NCBI GenBank assembly: GCA_030998225.1
Contig: JAPYXD010000391.1
Location: 992,001-1,056,000 of the forward strand
Reading direction: 5' to 3'
Source: Diplolepis rosae
Taxonomy: Eukaryota; Arthropoda; Insecta; Hymenoptera; Diplolepididae
DNA: 64,000 nucleotides
Shown here: one piece after another, positions 36,090-48,462 of the stretch
Layout of the letters: every line of letters starts with the position of its first letter
Position numbering within the stretch: the stretch's first letter is position 1
Program-made: the position numbers and the translations under genes
The notes under the pieces: model-generated
What the model saw: the letters and a program-made list of their open reading frames with translations, nothing else
Databases searched by the model: none
What the model was told of the DNA's origin: nothing

Positions 36090-37362
36090 ATAATTATTAT
36101 GAAACATATTCAGTAAAATTAGAAGTAGAGGTGAAAAAGGATATTAGTATTTTTAACGGTTATAATAATGCCGAGAAATTTAAGATAAATAAAATAAATA
36201 TCTTGAAGTTTTCTTTTTAGAAAAATTTTGTTATGCATGTTTTACGGATTGTGATACTCTCTTATTTATATAATTTTATTCTTTTTGAATTCTAGCAATT
36301 TTAGTCTTATCTTAGTTTAAAAGAATGGAACAAGCGTTACGAAATGTATGAATAATACCCAATTGTTTAGAAAATCTGGCTTCGGAAACAATATAATCTC
36401 CAATTTATGGATTTTATCTATGCAAGCAAAGAATGGATTTGAGATAAATCTAGTATCTTCCAGCTTCTTCCTCACAAAATTTGCATTTTAGTAATTACAA
36501 AATGCTCAAACTTTGAAAATAATATTTGAACAAATGGACCCAGAAAAAAATTACTTGATCTAACAAAACCATTTTGTTACATAAACTAGGATCTTTGGTT
36601 AAATCAACCAAAATTTGGTTGAATAAACTACACTGAGAAAACAGTTTCCTTGAATCAAAGAAACATTTCTTTGATATACGGTAAAAGAAAAAATTTCTTT
36701 GAATTAAAGAAAATTGTCTTAATTAAATAAAAATTTCTTTGGACCGAAGAAATAGATTTGTTTACATTAAAGAAAATTTTTTTGAATCAACAAAACTTTC
36801 TTCAATTCAAAGAAATTTTTCTTTGACCGTGTATTAAAGAAATGTTTCTTTGATTCAAAGAAACTGTTTTCTAGGTGTACAATTCCTGCTTGATTCAACC
36901 AAATCCTATCAAAACAAATCATTTTTAGTTGAATCTACCAAAAGTTTAATATAATGAGAAAGTTTTTTAGTTGATGCTACTAAATTTTAGTTGGATCAAC
37001 TAAATATTTTTCCAAGTGCAGATGTGATGTTTACTCAGAAAATAGATTTGATCGAATGAAAGAAAATTATTCATTTAATTCAAACAAAATATCTGGGCCA
37101 AATAAATATTTGTTTAAATTAAATACATTTTTCTTTGAAACAAACAAATAACTCAAACAAGAACAAACAAAAAATAAATAATAGTTAAAATAAGAAGCTT
37201 GCAAATTTTGAATTGAATATTTGTTTGAATCAAGCAAAAATCATCAAACAAAGAATTTGTTTCAATCAAATAAAGAATCGTTTGGCCGTATAATAAAGGA
37301 ATAATTTTTTTGAATCAAAAAAATATTTTTCTCAGTAGATGTGCTGTTTTTTTTATCATTGA
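36090..37362. repeat. 5' part of the duplicated gene unit (unit A)
   Basis: About 36,090-36,570 aligns with the region upstream of gene C (62,395-62,700) and, from about 36,250, with that upstream of gene B (49,010-49,340). Shared wording includes ACCCAATTGTTTAGAAAATC, CTATGCAAGCAAAGAATGGA and CAGCTTCTTCC. TTTGTTTGAATTAAACAAA-like repeat fragments fill 36,880-37,340. Confidence 0.7.
36631..36877. mobile_element. TA-MITE family 1, copy b (247 bp)
   Basis: Ends CACTGAGAAAACAGTTTC and GAAACTGTTTTCTAGGTG with TA on both sides; the same length as copy a. Confidence 0.85.
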
Positions 37363-37465
37363 GTACGTTGCTACGCATAAAATTTTAGAATAATAGGAAT
37401 TTCTTAAGGGTATATAAGCGCCGAATATCTCTCTGAAAAGACCATTTAAAAACGCAATCATCGAA
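37363..37465 (+). promoter_or_regulatory. Promoter and 5'UTR of gene A (TATA box)
   Basis: TATATAA at 37,411-37,417 lies 55 bases before the start codon, leaving a 5'UTR of roughly 25 bases if transcription starts about 30 bases downstream. The block TACGTTGCTACGCATAAAAT upstream is nearly identical in front of gene B and recognisable in front of gene C. Confidence 0.7.
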
Positions 37466-40400
37466 ATGAAGTTATCAGTTATTGCAATCTTCTGCTACAT
37501 TTTCATGATTCTCTTAAAAGAAGGGTCAGCATTCGGCCCATTTCATGCGATGGTAAGTTTGAATTTGTATTGATCAAATATTTGAAGCTATTATATTTTT
37601 TAAAGCAAATTATAAAATTATGCTCATTTAATTTATAAGAAAAAGGAACCAAACTCAATTTAAGTTTAAAAATTAAAACTATTTAAGACTTTTACTGATT
37701 TAAAATTTCATAAATGAAGATGTATTTTTCGTATGACGTATTCTATAGATAGCCACTGCAGCACAAATGTTTTCAAAGTCCAAGAATGTAAGTTTGTATT
37801 TTTATTGTTACAAACATAAAATGTCTATTCGTATTTTTCTATTTAAAAGCAAGAAGCTAAATTGAAACCCATGTGAAGTATATCTAAAATTAATTTGAAA
37901 ATTATTTAATATCGAAATTCAAATCAATTTAGCCTTTTGTTGATTAGTGACTGAAAATACCCATTTAATCCATATTTCGTTCTTTATAGAAATCATCACG
38001 TGACAGTTCCGAAGAACGTGTAAGTTTTATTTCCATAATTCGTTGAAATTAACCTTCATTTTATCATATTTAAATTAAATTCGAATAATTATATATGAAA
38101 TGAATAATTACATATTGGAAATTAAAATTACTTGAGCCTTTTTTAAGTTAATGACGTAAAAATTATTCATGTAAACTCGTGTTGTATTTTACATCTTAGA
38201 AGTTATGATGAAAAGTCAATTTTCAGAGAAACTGTAAATTTTAAACGCTATTAATCAATTTTCAGAATGTCTATGGGTCATTCCATATCAGATTCACAAC
38301 TGAAATTTTAATATCAACGAAATTTTTTCTAGCATTCTCTAAAGCAAAATAATCGATACGTATTTTTTTGTTTCGAAAAAAATATTTTTTTTTACAAGAT
38401 ATGATTTTTTGGAATTTTTAATTTGGATAAAACGAACAATTTTCAAACACTGTTTATTCAAAAACTATTCGACGACGAACAAAAATTCCCAATAATAAAA
38501 GGTTGTTAATCGTATGAACTTTTGATGAAAAGATTAAAAAAATTGTTCTTGTTATTTAAGCTGTAAGTTTTGCAAATGTTATAAACAAATACGATTTTTT
38601 CAAAGTCGGACTATATGGTTTGCCGATTTTTTGAATTAAAAATTCTTATTAATGTGTAAGGAAGGTGGTGTAAAACTTTTGGATTGGGTCGAAAAATAGT
38701 TTCCGAAATATTTGAATTTATGTAAATAACGCTGACCGGATTTGTTTTGCTTCGTGAGGTGCGTCCGTGGAGTTGGTGCTTTCAAAGGAACAAAATGGCT
38801 GGTTTTCCATCTGTGTAAATGCCGATTCCTTTTTGGATCACGAAGCGAGACAAGTCCGGTCAGCATTATTCACATAAATTCAAATATTTCGGAAACTATT
38901 TTTCGACCCAATCCAAAAATTTTACACAACCTTCCTTATATATTAATAAAAATGTTTAGTCCCAAAAATCGAAAAACCATATAGTCCTACTTTGAGAAAA
39001 TCATATTTGTTTATAAAATTTGAAAAATTTGCAGCTCAAATAACAAGAACTATTTTTTGTTCATATTTTTATCAAATGTTCATGAGATTAACAACCTTTT
39101 ATTGTTAAGATTTTTTTTTCGATTTCGAATAGTTTTTGAATAATCAGTGATAGAAAATTGTTCGTTTTTGCCAAATTCACAATTTCAAAAAATCATATCT
39201 TATAAAAAAAATTATTTTTTTTCGGTACAAAAAAGTACACCCAAAAAAAAGTTTCTTTGATTCAAAAAAAATTTCTTTGAATCAAACAAATTTATGCATT
39301 GCTATACGGTCAAAAAAAAGTTTCTTTGATTTAAAGAAATTTTTTGGTTGGTTTTTTTTTCTCTGAATTAAAGAAAAAATTCCTGCGCAGTCGCATAGTA
39401 CTTACGTAATGTGACTCACAAAAAATTTATTCTTTATTTTCTCTATTTGAATCAACTAAATCTTTTTTCACATCAAATAAATAATGTTAAGAAAATAATT
39501 TCTTTCATTTAAAAAAGGCTAAAAAGTTGATTTCTTATATTCTAATGAATTTATATTTGTTCTAAAGATGTTTTTACTTCAAATTGAAGAAATGAAGTTA
39601 AAAAAACGATTTTTTTAATTTAAATAAAACTTTTTTCTGGGTGTAGATACTACACACCCAGAAAAAAGTTTCTTTGAATTGAATAAAAAATTGTCTTCGT
39701 TCAAGGTATTAATATAAAATGAATTATTTCGCAAGTTTTTGCCGGTATTGTATTTAAATCAAGTAAATAATTGAAAAAAAATAATTTCTTTCATTCAAAG
39801 AATGCTAAAAAGGCGATTTCTTAAAACCAAATGAATTTATATTTGTTCTAAAGATGTTTTTACTTCGAATTTAAGAAATGAAGTTAAAAAACGATTTTTT
39901 GAATAGAAATAAAACTTTTTTCCGGATGTAGGTACTGCACGCCCAGAAAAAAGTATCTTTGATTCAGAAAAAATTTCTTGATTGTTTTTTTCCCTTTGAA
40001 CTTAAGAAATTAATGTCTTGGGTAATCGCATAAGTACATGTGTGATGCAATTAACAGAAATATTTTCTTTGATTTAAAGAAAAAATTGTCTTCGTTCGAG
40101 GTAATAAAATTTATTTGAATCAAATTAATCTTTTTTTAAATCAAATAGATAATGTTAAAAAATAATTTATTTCATTTAAAAAAAGGCTAAAACCGTGATT
40201 TCTTAAAATCAAATGAATTTATATATCCAGTTATATGTAACTGGAAATTTTGTTACAGTTTCGTAATTTTATGATAAATTTTATAAAAATTCTGTTACAG
40301 TTTGGTAGTTTTAAGATACATTTTATGAATATTCAGTTGAGTTTCATAATATTAAGAAAATTTTCAAAAAAATCAATACATTTTTCGCAATTTTAAGATA

Positions 40401-40629
40401 CCTTTACTCAAAAACATCACAAGTATCGTCAAATTTTACGTTACCTTTGTAACAAAATTTTTTTGTAAAATTCCGAACATTTCTAAGAGTGTGGGTGCAT
40501 GGTAAATAAATAATCTGTTTTTTTTTGTGTTATTTACTTCAAAAGTATTTATAAAATTTTCATATTATCTATTTTTAGCCTAATGGAATGCGTATATTTA
40601 CTGCTGATTCATCTGATTCATCGGAATAG
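37466..40629 (+). CDS. Gene A: small secreted peptide of unknown function (4 coding exons, 68 aa)
   Basis: Coding exons are 37,466-37,552, 37,749-37,787, 37,990-38,019 and 40,579-40,629. All junctions are phase 0 with GT-AG borders (ATGgtaagt; tatagATA; AATgtaagt; tatagAAA; CGTgtaagt; tttagCCT). Exon 1 encodes a signal peptide (MKLSVIAIFCYIF, then MILLKEGSA, likely cut after SA). Exon 2 gives IATAAQMFSKSKN, exon 3 KSSRDSSEER, exon 4 PNGMRIFTADSSDSSE and a TAG stop. The predicted mature peptide is about 46 residues, serine-rich with an acidic tail and without cysteine. It is paralogous to genes B and C: the promoter, exon 1 and introns align, but the mature exons do not. Intron 3 is swollen by repeats (38.3-40.2 kb). 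I recognise no known family. Tissue, role and alternative splicing are unknown. The start was chosen by the TATA distance, the signal peptide and conservation in three copies. Confidence 0.65.
38330..39225. repeat. About 0.9-kb palindrome in intron 3 of gene A
   Basis: The arms pair from AAGATATGATTTTTTGGAAT (left) and AAAAAATCATATCTTATAAA (right) inward to TAACGCTGACCGGA and TCCGGTCAGCATTA, with a GC-richer loop around 38,740-38,850. The two frames at 38,636-38,984 are mirror translations of the loop. The short CATTCCA-containing segment near 38,277 (GGGTCATTCCATATC) also appears in gene C's intron (63,400), suggesting the same kind of element there. Confidence 0.8.
39238..40230. mobile_element. 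Three MITE family 2 copies in series
   Basis: 39,238-39,643 is nearly complete (CACCCAAAAAAAAGTTTC to CTTTTTTCTGGGTG). 39,655-39,928 is a shorter copy. 39,940 to about 40,226 lacks its right end. All have the same orientation and together they widen intron 3 of gene A. Confidence 0.75.
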
Positions 40630-40867
40630 GGTAAGGTTTTCGATAAATGGGACCTTAACCCTTACATGATAGATTTGCATATTATTTTTGAGTATGTAAC
40701 AATTTTGTTTGAACATTATGTGATATTTAAAAATCAAAGTACATCAGATTATTGTTGATTATTAACTTTTAAAGTATCCATATAATTTTGATTTAATGCA
40801 TTTTGTAGAATTTATTAAAAATCGGTGGTAAAATTTATCTTGGAATTTTGAGTGAACCCTTTTATTA

Positions 40868-42806
40868 TGGTGGTTCGTCCACGAAAATTAGACCTCAGTA
40901 AAAATAGATAATTTTGCTTTCAAGAATAGTAATGTTATTATTGAAGAGCTAATTTGAAAGAAAAAAGATTATTTTCCATGAAAAAAATTTGAAATGCAGA
41001 AAAATAATGTATTTAACAAATTTTATTTTTGCCGAACTTTTTTCCTTATAGCTTCAAACCAAATTTTACAAAATGATACGATTCTTATAAATTACGAATC
41101 ATTTTTTTAGGAAAAAGAATCTTCACAACTTTACCGTTCCCAATTTTTGAAATAAATTCTTTAATGACTGAAACCATTAGAAATTAATTTTCCAAAACAA
41201 AATTCTTATAAACAAATTGCTGAATTTGGTAACAATTTATGTATTTTAGAAAATTGGAAATGGATGAGTTGTAGAGAATTTTTTTACTGAAAAAATGATC
41301 CGTGATTTATTAGAATCACATCATTTTTTAAAATTTGGTATGAAACGATAAGAAAAAATCTGCCCGCTTCGCGGGCACATTCTCATCGCGCGCTTTGCGC
41401 GCAGCTCGCAAGTTTGAGCGCGCCCAGGGCGCGCGATTCGATCGTCGCGCTTCGCGCTCGGTCTTGTGCTCTTCGCATACATTCAAGTTTATTTCTTATA
41501 ATTTGATACTGTAGCTCAAACCAATTTTATAATAATATTACAGATGATGTGAATTACACATTTTCTCAAAGTCACTCTATTTCTTTTTGAATTTAAGTGA
41601 AACAGGAGATTCAATTTACTTAAGGCTCTATCAGCCTTAAGGAACACATTCTCATCATGACGCTCGCGCTTCGCGCTCGATTTTCTGTATACATTTTAGT
41701 AACTTTTTAATAAATTACATTAAATTAATTTATTTTCTTCCAAATCTCTCAAAAAGAAAAAACAATCGTAGACTTTATTTAAGGAAACGATTTTGCAGAA
41801 CAACGCTTATTTCTTATCTCACATATTTTGGTGAAAAAAATCGAATTTTTTTAATATTAAAAATCAAAACATAAAATATACATCCTGTCCCGAAATGTCT
41901 TAATGAGAATTTGTAAACCTCATTTAGGCAAACAATTTTCCATATAAACGTTTTTTTTGTATCTCACATATTTTGTCTAAAAAATGGAATTTTTGAATTT
42001 TAAACGTATTTTTTGGAATTGAAACGAAAAATATATGTTTTATCAGAAACTGCGTCAGACAAAATTTGTAGATCTTTTTAAAACGAACAACTTTGTATTC
42101 TTACGTTTTTTTCGTATTTTACATATTATTGTTAAAAAATTGAATTTTGGATTTTCAATAGTTTTTTTTTTTAATTATAAAGAAAACTATGCATCTTATG
42201 AAAAAATGTTACAATTCAAATTTGTAGGTCTTTATGTATTCAATAATATTGTATCATAACGTTTTTTCGTATCTCGTATAATTTAACTGGAAAATGGAAT
42301 TTTTATATTGACTTTTTTCGAATTTGAATATGCTGTAACATTTCTAATTTTGATTTAATCAAAAAATGTTATCAGGATAATTTGTAGAGATTTATGAGCA
42401 CTATCTAAAACCAGTATTGAAATTTTTGATTTTTTCAAAAAATTATTTTCAAAAACACAAAAGTAGTGCTCCATCCCTCAATTTTGATTGGATGTGGCTG
42501 GTTAACGAACTTGTCCTTACTTTTTCGGCTCCGATAAAGTGTACCAAAGCTCAATTCAATCTGATAATTCTATCGAGAGTTATGCCGCACACGACCTACT
42601 ACAGACAGACAGACAGACAGACAGACACTTTCGTAAAAACCATTTTTTCTGACTCAGGGGGTCTCAGAACGTAAAGATTTGATGAAAATTTCGAAAAACA
42701 TTTTTCACATAAAACCAATACCTTCTCATCCATGATGAGAATGTAAAAAAGTTCGGGTAAATTATGTATTTTTACCGGAGGTCTAAATTTCGCGGACGAA
42801 CTTCCT
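40868..42806. mobile_element. 1.9-kb TIR element in the 3'UTR intron of gene A
   Basis: The left end GGTTCGTCCACGAAAATTAG, then ACCTCAGTAAAAATAGATAA, is the imperfect reverse complement of the right end (TTTTTACCGGAGGTCTAAAT, TTCGCGGACGAACTTCC), giving TIRs of about 48 bp. Inside are GC-rich palindromic runs (41,360-41,465; 41,610-41,695), about four imperfect units of 150-170 bp with GTATCTCACATATTTT (41,800-42,330) and a CAGA microsatellite (42,603-42,627). No transposase frame is visible, so it is non-autonomous. Gene B has no copy at this position, so it inserted after the duplication. Confidence 0.75.
42603..42627. repeat. CAGA microsatellite
   Basis: (ACAG)n / CAGACAGACAGACAGACA run of about 25 bases inside the TIR element. 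Confidence 0.9.
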
Positions 42807-42839
42807 TAATTTACGTTTTGAATTTTTCTTTAGTTACAG

Positions 42840-43050
42840 CGGGAAACAACTTCTGCAGTGAATACAAATTTATCTATGGTGCTAATCGTCAGAGATGGGA
42901 AATCTATTCTTCTTCCACCAACTACTTCCAAATTCACGAAATTTAGTCTCAACTTGTATCTTTTAATATTATGAATAAATCAATTCATTTTTTTTTCAAA
43001 TTTATAACTTTCCCTGGATGAATTATTGAATAAAATGTAATACTGCAAAT
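42840..43050 (+). other. Gene A last exon (3'UTR) with polyadenylation signal
   Basis: TTACAG|CGGGAAACAACTTCTG aligns with the gene B counterpart (TTACAG|TGGCAAACAG, 61,295). Both continue with AGTCTCAACTT and end with AATAAAATGT(A/G)ATACTGCAAA (signal at 43,029-43,034). As the stop codon lies in exon 4, this should be an untranslated exon. A donor after the stop is plausible in gene A (TAGG|gtaagg at 40,630) but weak in B. In gene A alone, skipping exon 4 would open a 44-codon frame here. Confidence 0.5.
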
Positions 43051-43109
43051 TACTTATACAAGAAGTTTTATTTCTCAAACACATTCGCCTAAATTAGTTT
43101 AAAAATAGG

Positions 43110-44820
43110 AAAACAAGTTTACGCTAACTGTTATGTTAAGTTGAAATTTTTTTTAACATTTTAGGTATCCTATATGCCTATTATCTAAACACGAAAGAAA
43201 ACGTCGAGTGTGACCTTGAAAATTTCGCGCGTGTTATCTGGTTACAATACTACTATCAAAACAATCACTATTTCTTATCTCGTTTCTTATTATTTTTAAT
43301 ATAAAAGTCATACAAGTCGTACCGCTACTGCATTGACTTTAAAAATTAGTTTGCAAATATTTTATTTTCATACACTGAGGAAAAAGATTTGATTAAATGA
43401 AAGAAAATAATTTGTTTGAAAGGCTTTTTTTTTATACAAAAAAAAGATTTATTTGAATTAAATAACATTAGTTTAATTCAAACAAAATATCTTTGGTCCA
43501 AATAAATATTTGTTTGAGTCAAATAAATGTTTCTTCAAAACAAAGAAATTATTGCATTGATATAAGATCAAAGATATAATTTGTTTAATTTTAGGCAGAA
43601 ATTTATTTGATTTAAATAAATTTTTATTTGGATCAAAGATACTTTGCTTGAATTAAACAAATTTTATTCAATTCAAATAAATAATTTCTTCAAATCAACG
43701 AAAGTGTTGCAAACAAATAATTTTCTGTGATTCAATAAAGAAAAATGTATGAGTGTATATACACAGAGAAAAAAATTTAATGATTGAATTTGAAATTAAA
43801 ACAGTGACAGCATAAAACTTCTATAAATTTAACAAATATTTCAGTACAATTTATTGCTTTTTTGTAAACATAGGAGATTTGTAGATAAATATTACACTGA
43901 GCAAAAAGATTTGATTGAATAAAAAAAAATTATTTTTTTGAAAGACTTTCTTTGATTTAAAGAAATGATTTATTTGAATAAAATAACACATTTGTTTAAT
44001 TCAAACAAAATATATTTGGGCTAAATAAATGTTTTTTAAGACAAATAAATTTTTCTTTATAACAAAGAAATTAATGCATTTATATATGGTCAAAGATGTA
44101 ATTTGTTTGATTTAAGGCCATTTTGAATTTTGAAAATCTGCCTTCGAACTCATGACAAGTTATCCCAAAAATAAATAACCGAAAACAAAAATATCAAACA
44201 AATAACCCGAAAAATTTGAAAAAATGTGAAATTTACATACTTTGCATCCGTCATTTTAGGTCAGCCATTTTGAATATTAAAACTCTGTCATCGAATTCGT
44301 AATCGGCGACCACAAAAACCCTTTTCTACAAAATTTCAAGAAATGATCTTAAAAATCATTGTCAATAATCATCAAACGTTTTCAAAACATTAAACGCGTT
44401 ATTCTAAGAATCACTTTTTTCGGGACTAAAATTATCGATCTAGACAATAATTATCGTATATTTTAAACCGTTTTTTATCGCAAAAAAAATCGTAAAAATT
44501 GATACTTCAAGTTTAAACGTCCGTTATTTTCTTATTTTTTAACATTTAAGGGATCGGGTTGAAAAACGATGTAACTCGAATTAGGGCCCTATTAGGATTA
44601 TGATTTGAAATAGAAATACAAGTCACTTTTATATACATGTAAAATATGGAAGAAAAAAACCATGTCTATATGTGTTTAAATTACACAGCCACCGCAAAAG
44701 AAGAGCGTAACTTGAGTTACGTCCTTTCTGCAAAGATTCATATAATCAATGTGACCGCAACTTTGGTTGTTACGGAAAACTAAAAAAGCAAATGGAAAAT
44801 ACATATACGGTTGATACTTA
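43110..44820. other. No gene seen; AT-rich repeat fragments
   Basis: 43,195-43,320 is a diverged relative of the CACGTG block (GTGTGACCTTGAAAATTTCG). 43,380-43,740 and 43,905-44,110 are TTTGTTTGAATTAAACAAA-type repeats. 44,120-44,300 has GCCATTTTGAAT fragments like those at 3,300. No gene. Confidence 0.5.
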
Positions 44821-45007
44821 CACTGAGAAAACAGTTTCTTTGATATATTGTCAAAGAAAAAATTTCTTTGATCCAAAAAAATAAATTTGTTTACATTAAA
44901 CAAAATTTTTTTGCACCAACAAAACTTTCTTAAATTCAAAGAAATTTTTTCTTTGATCGTATACCAAAGGAATGTTTCTTTGATTCAAAGAAACTGTTTT
45001 CTAGGTG
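44821..45007. mobile_element. TA-MITE family 1, copy c (187 bp, internal deletion)
   Basis: CACTGAGAAAACAGTTTC to GAAACTGTTTTCTAGGTG with flanking TA; about 60 bp shorter than the full-length copies. Confidence 0.8.
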
Positions 45008-45122
45008 TATGATGATATGTTAAAAAGTTGTAATAATCCGTTCCCATTTAAAATTGTTAATGGTTCAAATTTAGTTAAAAGTTGGAAATCTACTATAGAT
45101 TTACATACACGTCCTTTACCTT

Positions 45123-45332
45123 CACCCAGAAAACAGCTTCTTTGATCAAAGAAACATAAAAGAAAAAATTTCTTTGAATTGAAGAAAGTTTTGTTGATTC
45201 AAAACAATTTTCTTTTATGTAAACGAATCTATTTCTTTGGATTAAAGAACATTTTTTTGAATTAACAAAACTTTCTTCAATTCAAAGAAATTTTTTCTTT
45301 GACCGCATATCAAAGAAACTGTTTTCTCAGTG
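45123..45332. mobile_element. TA-MITE family 1, copy d (210 bp), inside the Penelope-like element
   Basis: CACCCAGAAAACAGCTTC to ACTGTTTTCTCAGTG. The insertion separates the 5' piece of the Penelope-like element from its reverse transcriptase frame. Confidence 0.8.
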
Positions 45333-45367
45333 TTATGCTGAAAAAGTAAAATTTTCAATTCAAAAGT

Positions 45368-47335
45368 ATGTTTACCTTACATATTTTCAGAATTAAAAGT
45401 TCTTCGTTTTTAACTAAAAAAAAGGATATGGTGTTTGAAATTGTTAAGGATATAGAATCAAATATGATAAAAATCAAAAAAGAGAAAGACAGAGAAGAAC
45501 TTAGACATAAACTTTTAAACACTTCGTCCAATTTTTTAAAAAAATCTCAAAATATTACTGCAATAGATAAAATCTTTGCACAAAGTTTGAAAGAAACAAA
45601 ATTATTTTTACAAAATAACAGTGATAATTTTATTACACATGCTGATAAAGGAAATGTTACAGTGATCTTAAATCGTTCAGACTATAATAAAAGAATGTTA
45701 CATCTTGTTAATGATAATTCTACTTATAAAAAAATAAATTATAATCCTCTCAAACTGTTGAAAAAAGATTCTTGTAAACTTTTAGAAAACTGGAGAGTTA
45801 AGGATTTCTTAGGAAAAAATATAACAAAAAAAGATATTTCTTTAAATAACACTAATTTGCCAAGAATATATGGTTTGCCCGAAATTCACAAAGAGAATTT
45901 TCCTCTACGTCCTGTAGTCTCACTAATAAACACTCCCACTTATAATATGTCTAAGACCTTTGCAAACATTTTTAAAGAATCCTTACCATCTCCAAAATCA
46001 CAAGTAAAAAATTCGTTCATTTTCAAAGACGTCATATCAAAAATAAAAATTCCTTCTGATCACATTATGATCTCATTAGATGTAACGTCACTTTTTACAA
46101 ATGTGCCAATTGATCTGGTAAAAAACAGCATTGAAAAAAGATGGAATTTTATAAATAAAGCTACAAATTTTCCACTACAAGAGTTCCAAAAAGGAATTGA
46201 ATTTCTCATGAAAAATACTTTTTTTCAATATGACAATGAATATTATCATCAAATTTTTGGGACTCCAATGGGGTCGCCTATTTCACCGATGTTAGCAGAT
46301 TTAGTATTGCAGGATTTAGAAGAAGTCGTTTTAAACAAATTAAGTTTTAAAATTCATTCATATTACAGATATGTTGATGATACCTTTTTAATTATTCCTA
46401 ATAATAAGATTAAAGATACTATAGAAAATTTCAATTCCTATCATTCACGTTTAAAATTTACATTTGAGCTAGAGATAAATAATACACTTTCTTTTTTAAA
46501 TTTGTTGATCATAAAAAATCAAGATGGTACTCTTGTAACAAATTGGTTTAGGAAAAACACGTTCTCTGGTAGATATTTAAACTTTCTTTCAAATCATCCT
46601 TTTAAACAAAAAATTACGATCATAAAAAATTTAGTCGATACGGCAATATTATATACTGGCACATGAAAAGTTTCATGAAGAAAATTTGGAAATAATTAAG
46701 AATTTACTGGTGCTTAATAATTATCCGATAAAATTAATTAATAAACATATAAATAATAGAATTTTTCAAATTAAGAATAAAAATACAATGGTAGATTTCA
46801 ATCCGAATAATAAACAGAGTGAAATAGATTACAAACGTGTAGTTTCTATTCCTTATTTTGGAAATTTATCGTATAAAATTAAAAGACTTTTAAATGATTA
46901 TAATTTGATCACGGTTTTTAGAAACACATCAAAACTTGATAAATACATAAAATTAGGTATAGACCCATTAGAAAAATTAGAAAATTCAAATGTTATTTAT
47001 AAGATTCCATGCTTAGATTGTTCAAAAACTTATGTTGGACAAACTTGAAGAATGCTGTTTTTCAGATGTGAAGAACATAAGAAAAATATTAATCTAAATG
47101 AAAAATACCATAATGTGGTTACGAAACACAGAATTAATAACAAAAGTGATGCAGGATCTCAACATGATTTTGATTAGGAGAATATCAAAATTTTACATAA
47201 AGAACCAAACTACTTTAAAAGAATTATTGCAGAAATGTTTTTTATAAAAAAGGAAGGAAAAAATAGTTTAAATGTTGTTTCTGATTTAAAGGATTACAAT
47301 CCTTCATATGATATAATTTTAGATCAACTTATATA
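45368..47335 (+). pseudogene. Penelope-like reverse transcriptase / GIY-YIG endonuclease, broken
   Basis: The first 432 codons show the Penelope-type order: HADKGNVTVIL (about residue 91), YGLPEIHKENFPLRPVVS (169), ISLDVTSLFTNVPIDL (235, catalytic Asp 238), FGTPMGSPISPMLADL (297) and YYRYVDDTFLI (332, catalytic DD 337-338), then LSFLNL. A frameshift just before 46,666 moves the reading frame to HEKFHEENLEIIKNLL. It runs to a GIY-YIG-like end (VIYKIPCLDCSKTYVGQT), where in-frame TGA (about 47,046) and TAG (about 47,176) interrupt the remaining endonuclease codons. The frame fades out at LDQLI near 47,333. It is AT-biased like the local DNA. Certainly a Penelope-like element; clearly inactive as read. 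Confidence 0.9.
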
Positions 47336-47361
47336 ATATAAAACAATCTTTTAAATAAAAG

Positions 47362-47910
47362 TACACTCGAGATTCCCTGTAACGAAAAGCTCGAGCATCG
47401 GAAACCTCTCTGTAACAAACGCGAGAGGGATCCCCTCCATATCCTACTTGTTGCTAAGCGCGGTTATGCGCATTATATAATGCGCGCAGTCTGTCTGTCA
47501 GTGAGGCTATGTGAATAATATATTTACATAGTTAAAACGGTATAAAAAAGATTTCTGTGAGTATTGAAGATGGAATTAACTTATTTGACGGTATGTACTC
47601 AAAATACTAAAAATATAATAATATAATAATAAAAATATTTATGCTTATATCAGGTGTATTTTTTAATATTTTCAGAAAAAAAGAAAAGTCTTGCCAATGT
47701 ATACAAAAATGGAAATTTTGACAGATTCAGAAAATGGGAAGAAAAATTGGGAAATTTGCCAAAAATACAACGTTTCAAATTCGAGCGCGCTTCATTCCGT
47801 AGTAGTGGGGGAAGAGGGGTCGATCGTCTGCTCGTTATAGGGAGGCGTGACGCGCTTGTTACAGAGAGGTTTCGTTACAGGGAATTTCGTTATAGGGAAT
47901 CTCGAGTGTA
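47362..47910. mobile_element. 549-bp TIR element inside the Penelope-like element
   Basis: TACACTCGAGATTCCCTGTA, then ACGAAA, at the left is mirrored at the right (TTTCGTTATAGGGAATCTCG, then AGTGTA). It holds GC-richer internal repeats of CGTTACAGGGAA/TTACAGAGAGG type. The 90-codon frame at 47,654-47,926 lies in it and has no family signature. Confidence 0.75.
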
Positions 47911-48462
47911 TTTAATAAAATTTTGATTCTATATTCTACTACACTTGTATTCCGATGTTTCCTATTGCTACGGTACTGTTATCAAATTTGTCCTCTATTA
48001 TTCCGTTAGCTTGCGTTTAAATCCTTAGTAGTATCTGATCGTTGGCATAATGATGCCACTTAATCCGACAAATTTAATTATAATTTCAACGTTTTTTTGT
48101 AAAATAGTGGAGAAAATTATTTAAAAATAATAAGTTAAAGGAAACTAAAGCTACAATGTCAATTGGATTTTACAAATTTTGACTACAAATGTTTTTAATA
48201 TTAATAGTGACACATTTGCCAATGATGTTGTTTTTTCCAAATTTTAAAACATCATGGAAAGTTGCTGACTGCGATTTATTGACTTCGTTAAAATCTTAGT
48301 GATGTAGCTGAATAATGTTGTGTTTGTAATGACAGGTAAAAATTTTTTAAAAAAATTTTTTGATTGGCTTCTTATGTTCATTAATTGTTAATATTCTTTA
48401 CAATTTTGTTTTTTATTGTGTATAGATCCAAAGAAATTCAAATTCATTAAATGTAAAATAAT

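Noticed and set aside
41360..41465. GC palindromes as a rho-independent terminator or CRISPR-like array
   Set aside because: The setting is eukaryotic and repeat-derived; there are no regularly spaced repeats with unique spacers and no poly-T context of a bacterial gene.
42764..42946. 60-codon frame ending ...YFQIHEI as the last coding exon of gene A
   Set aside because: The paralogous stretch in gene B has no equivalent frame, exon 4 of both genes ends in an aligned TAG, and the frame extends back into the TIR element.
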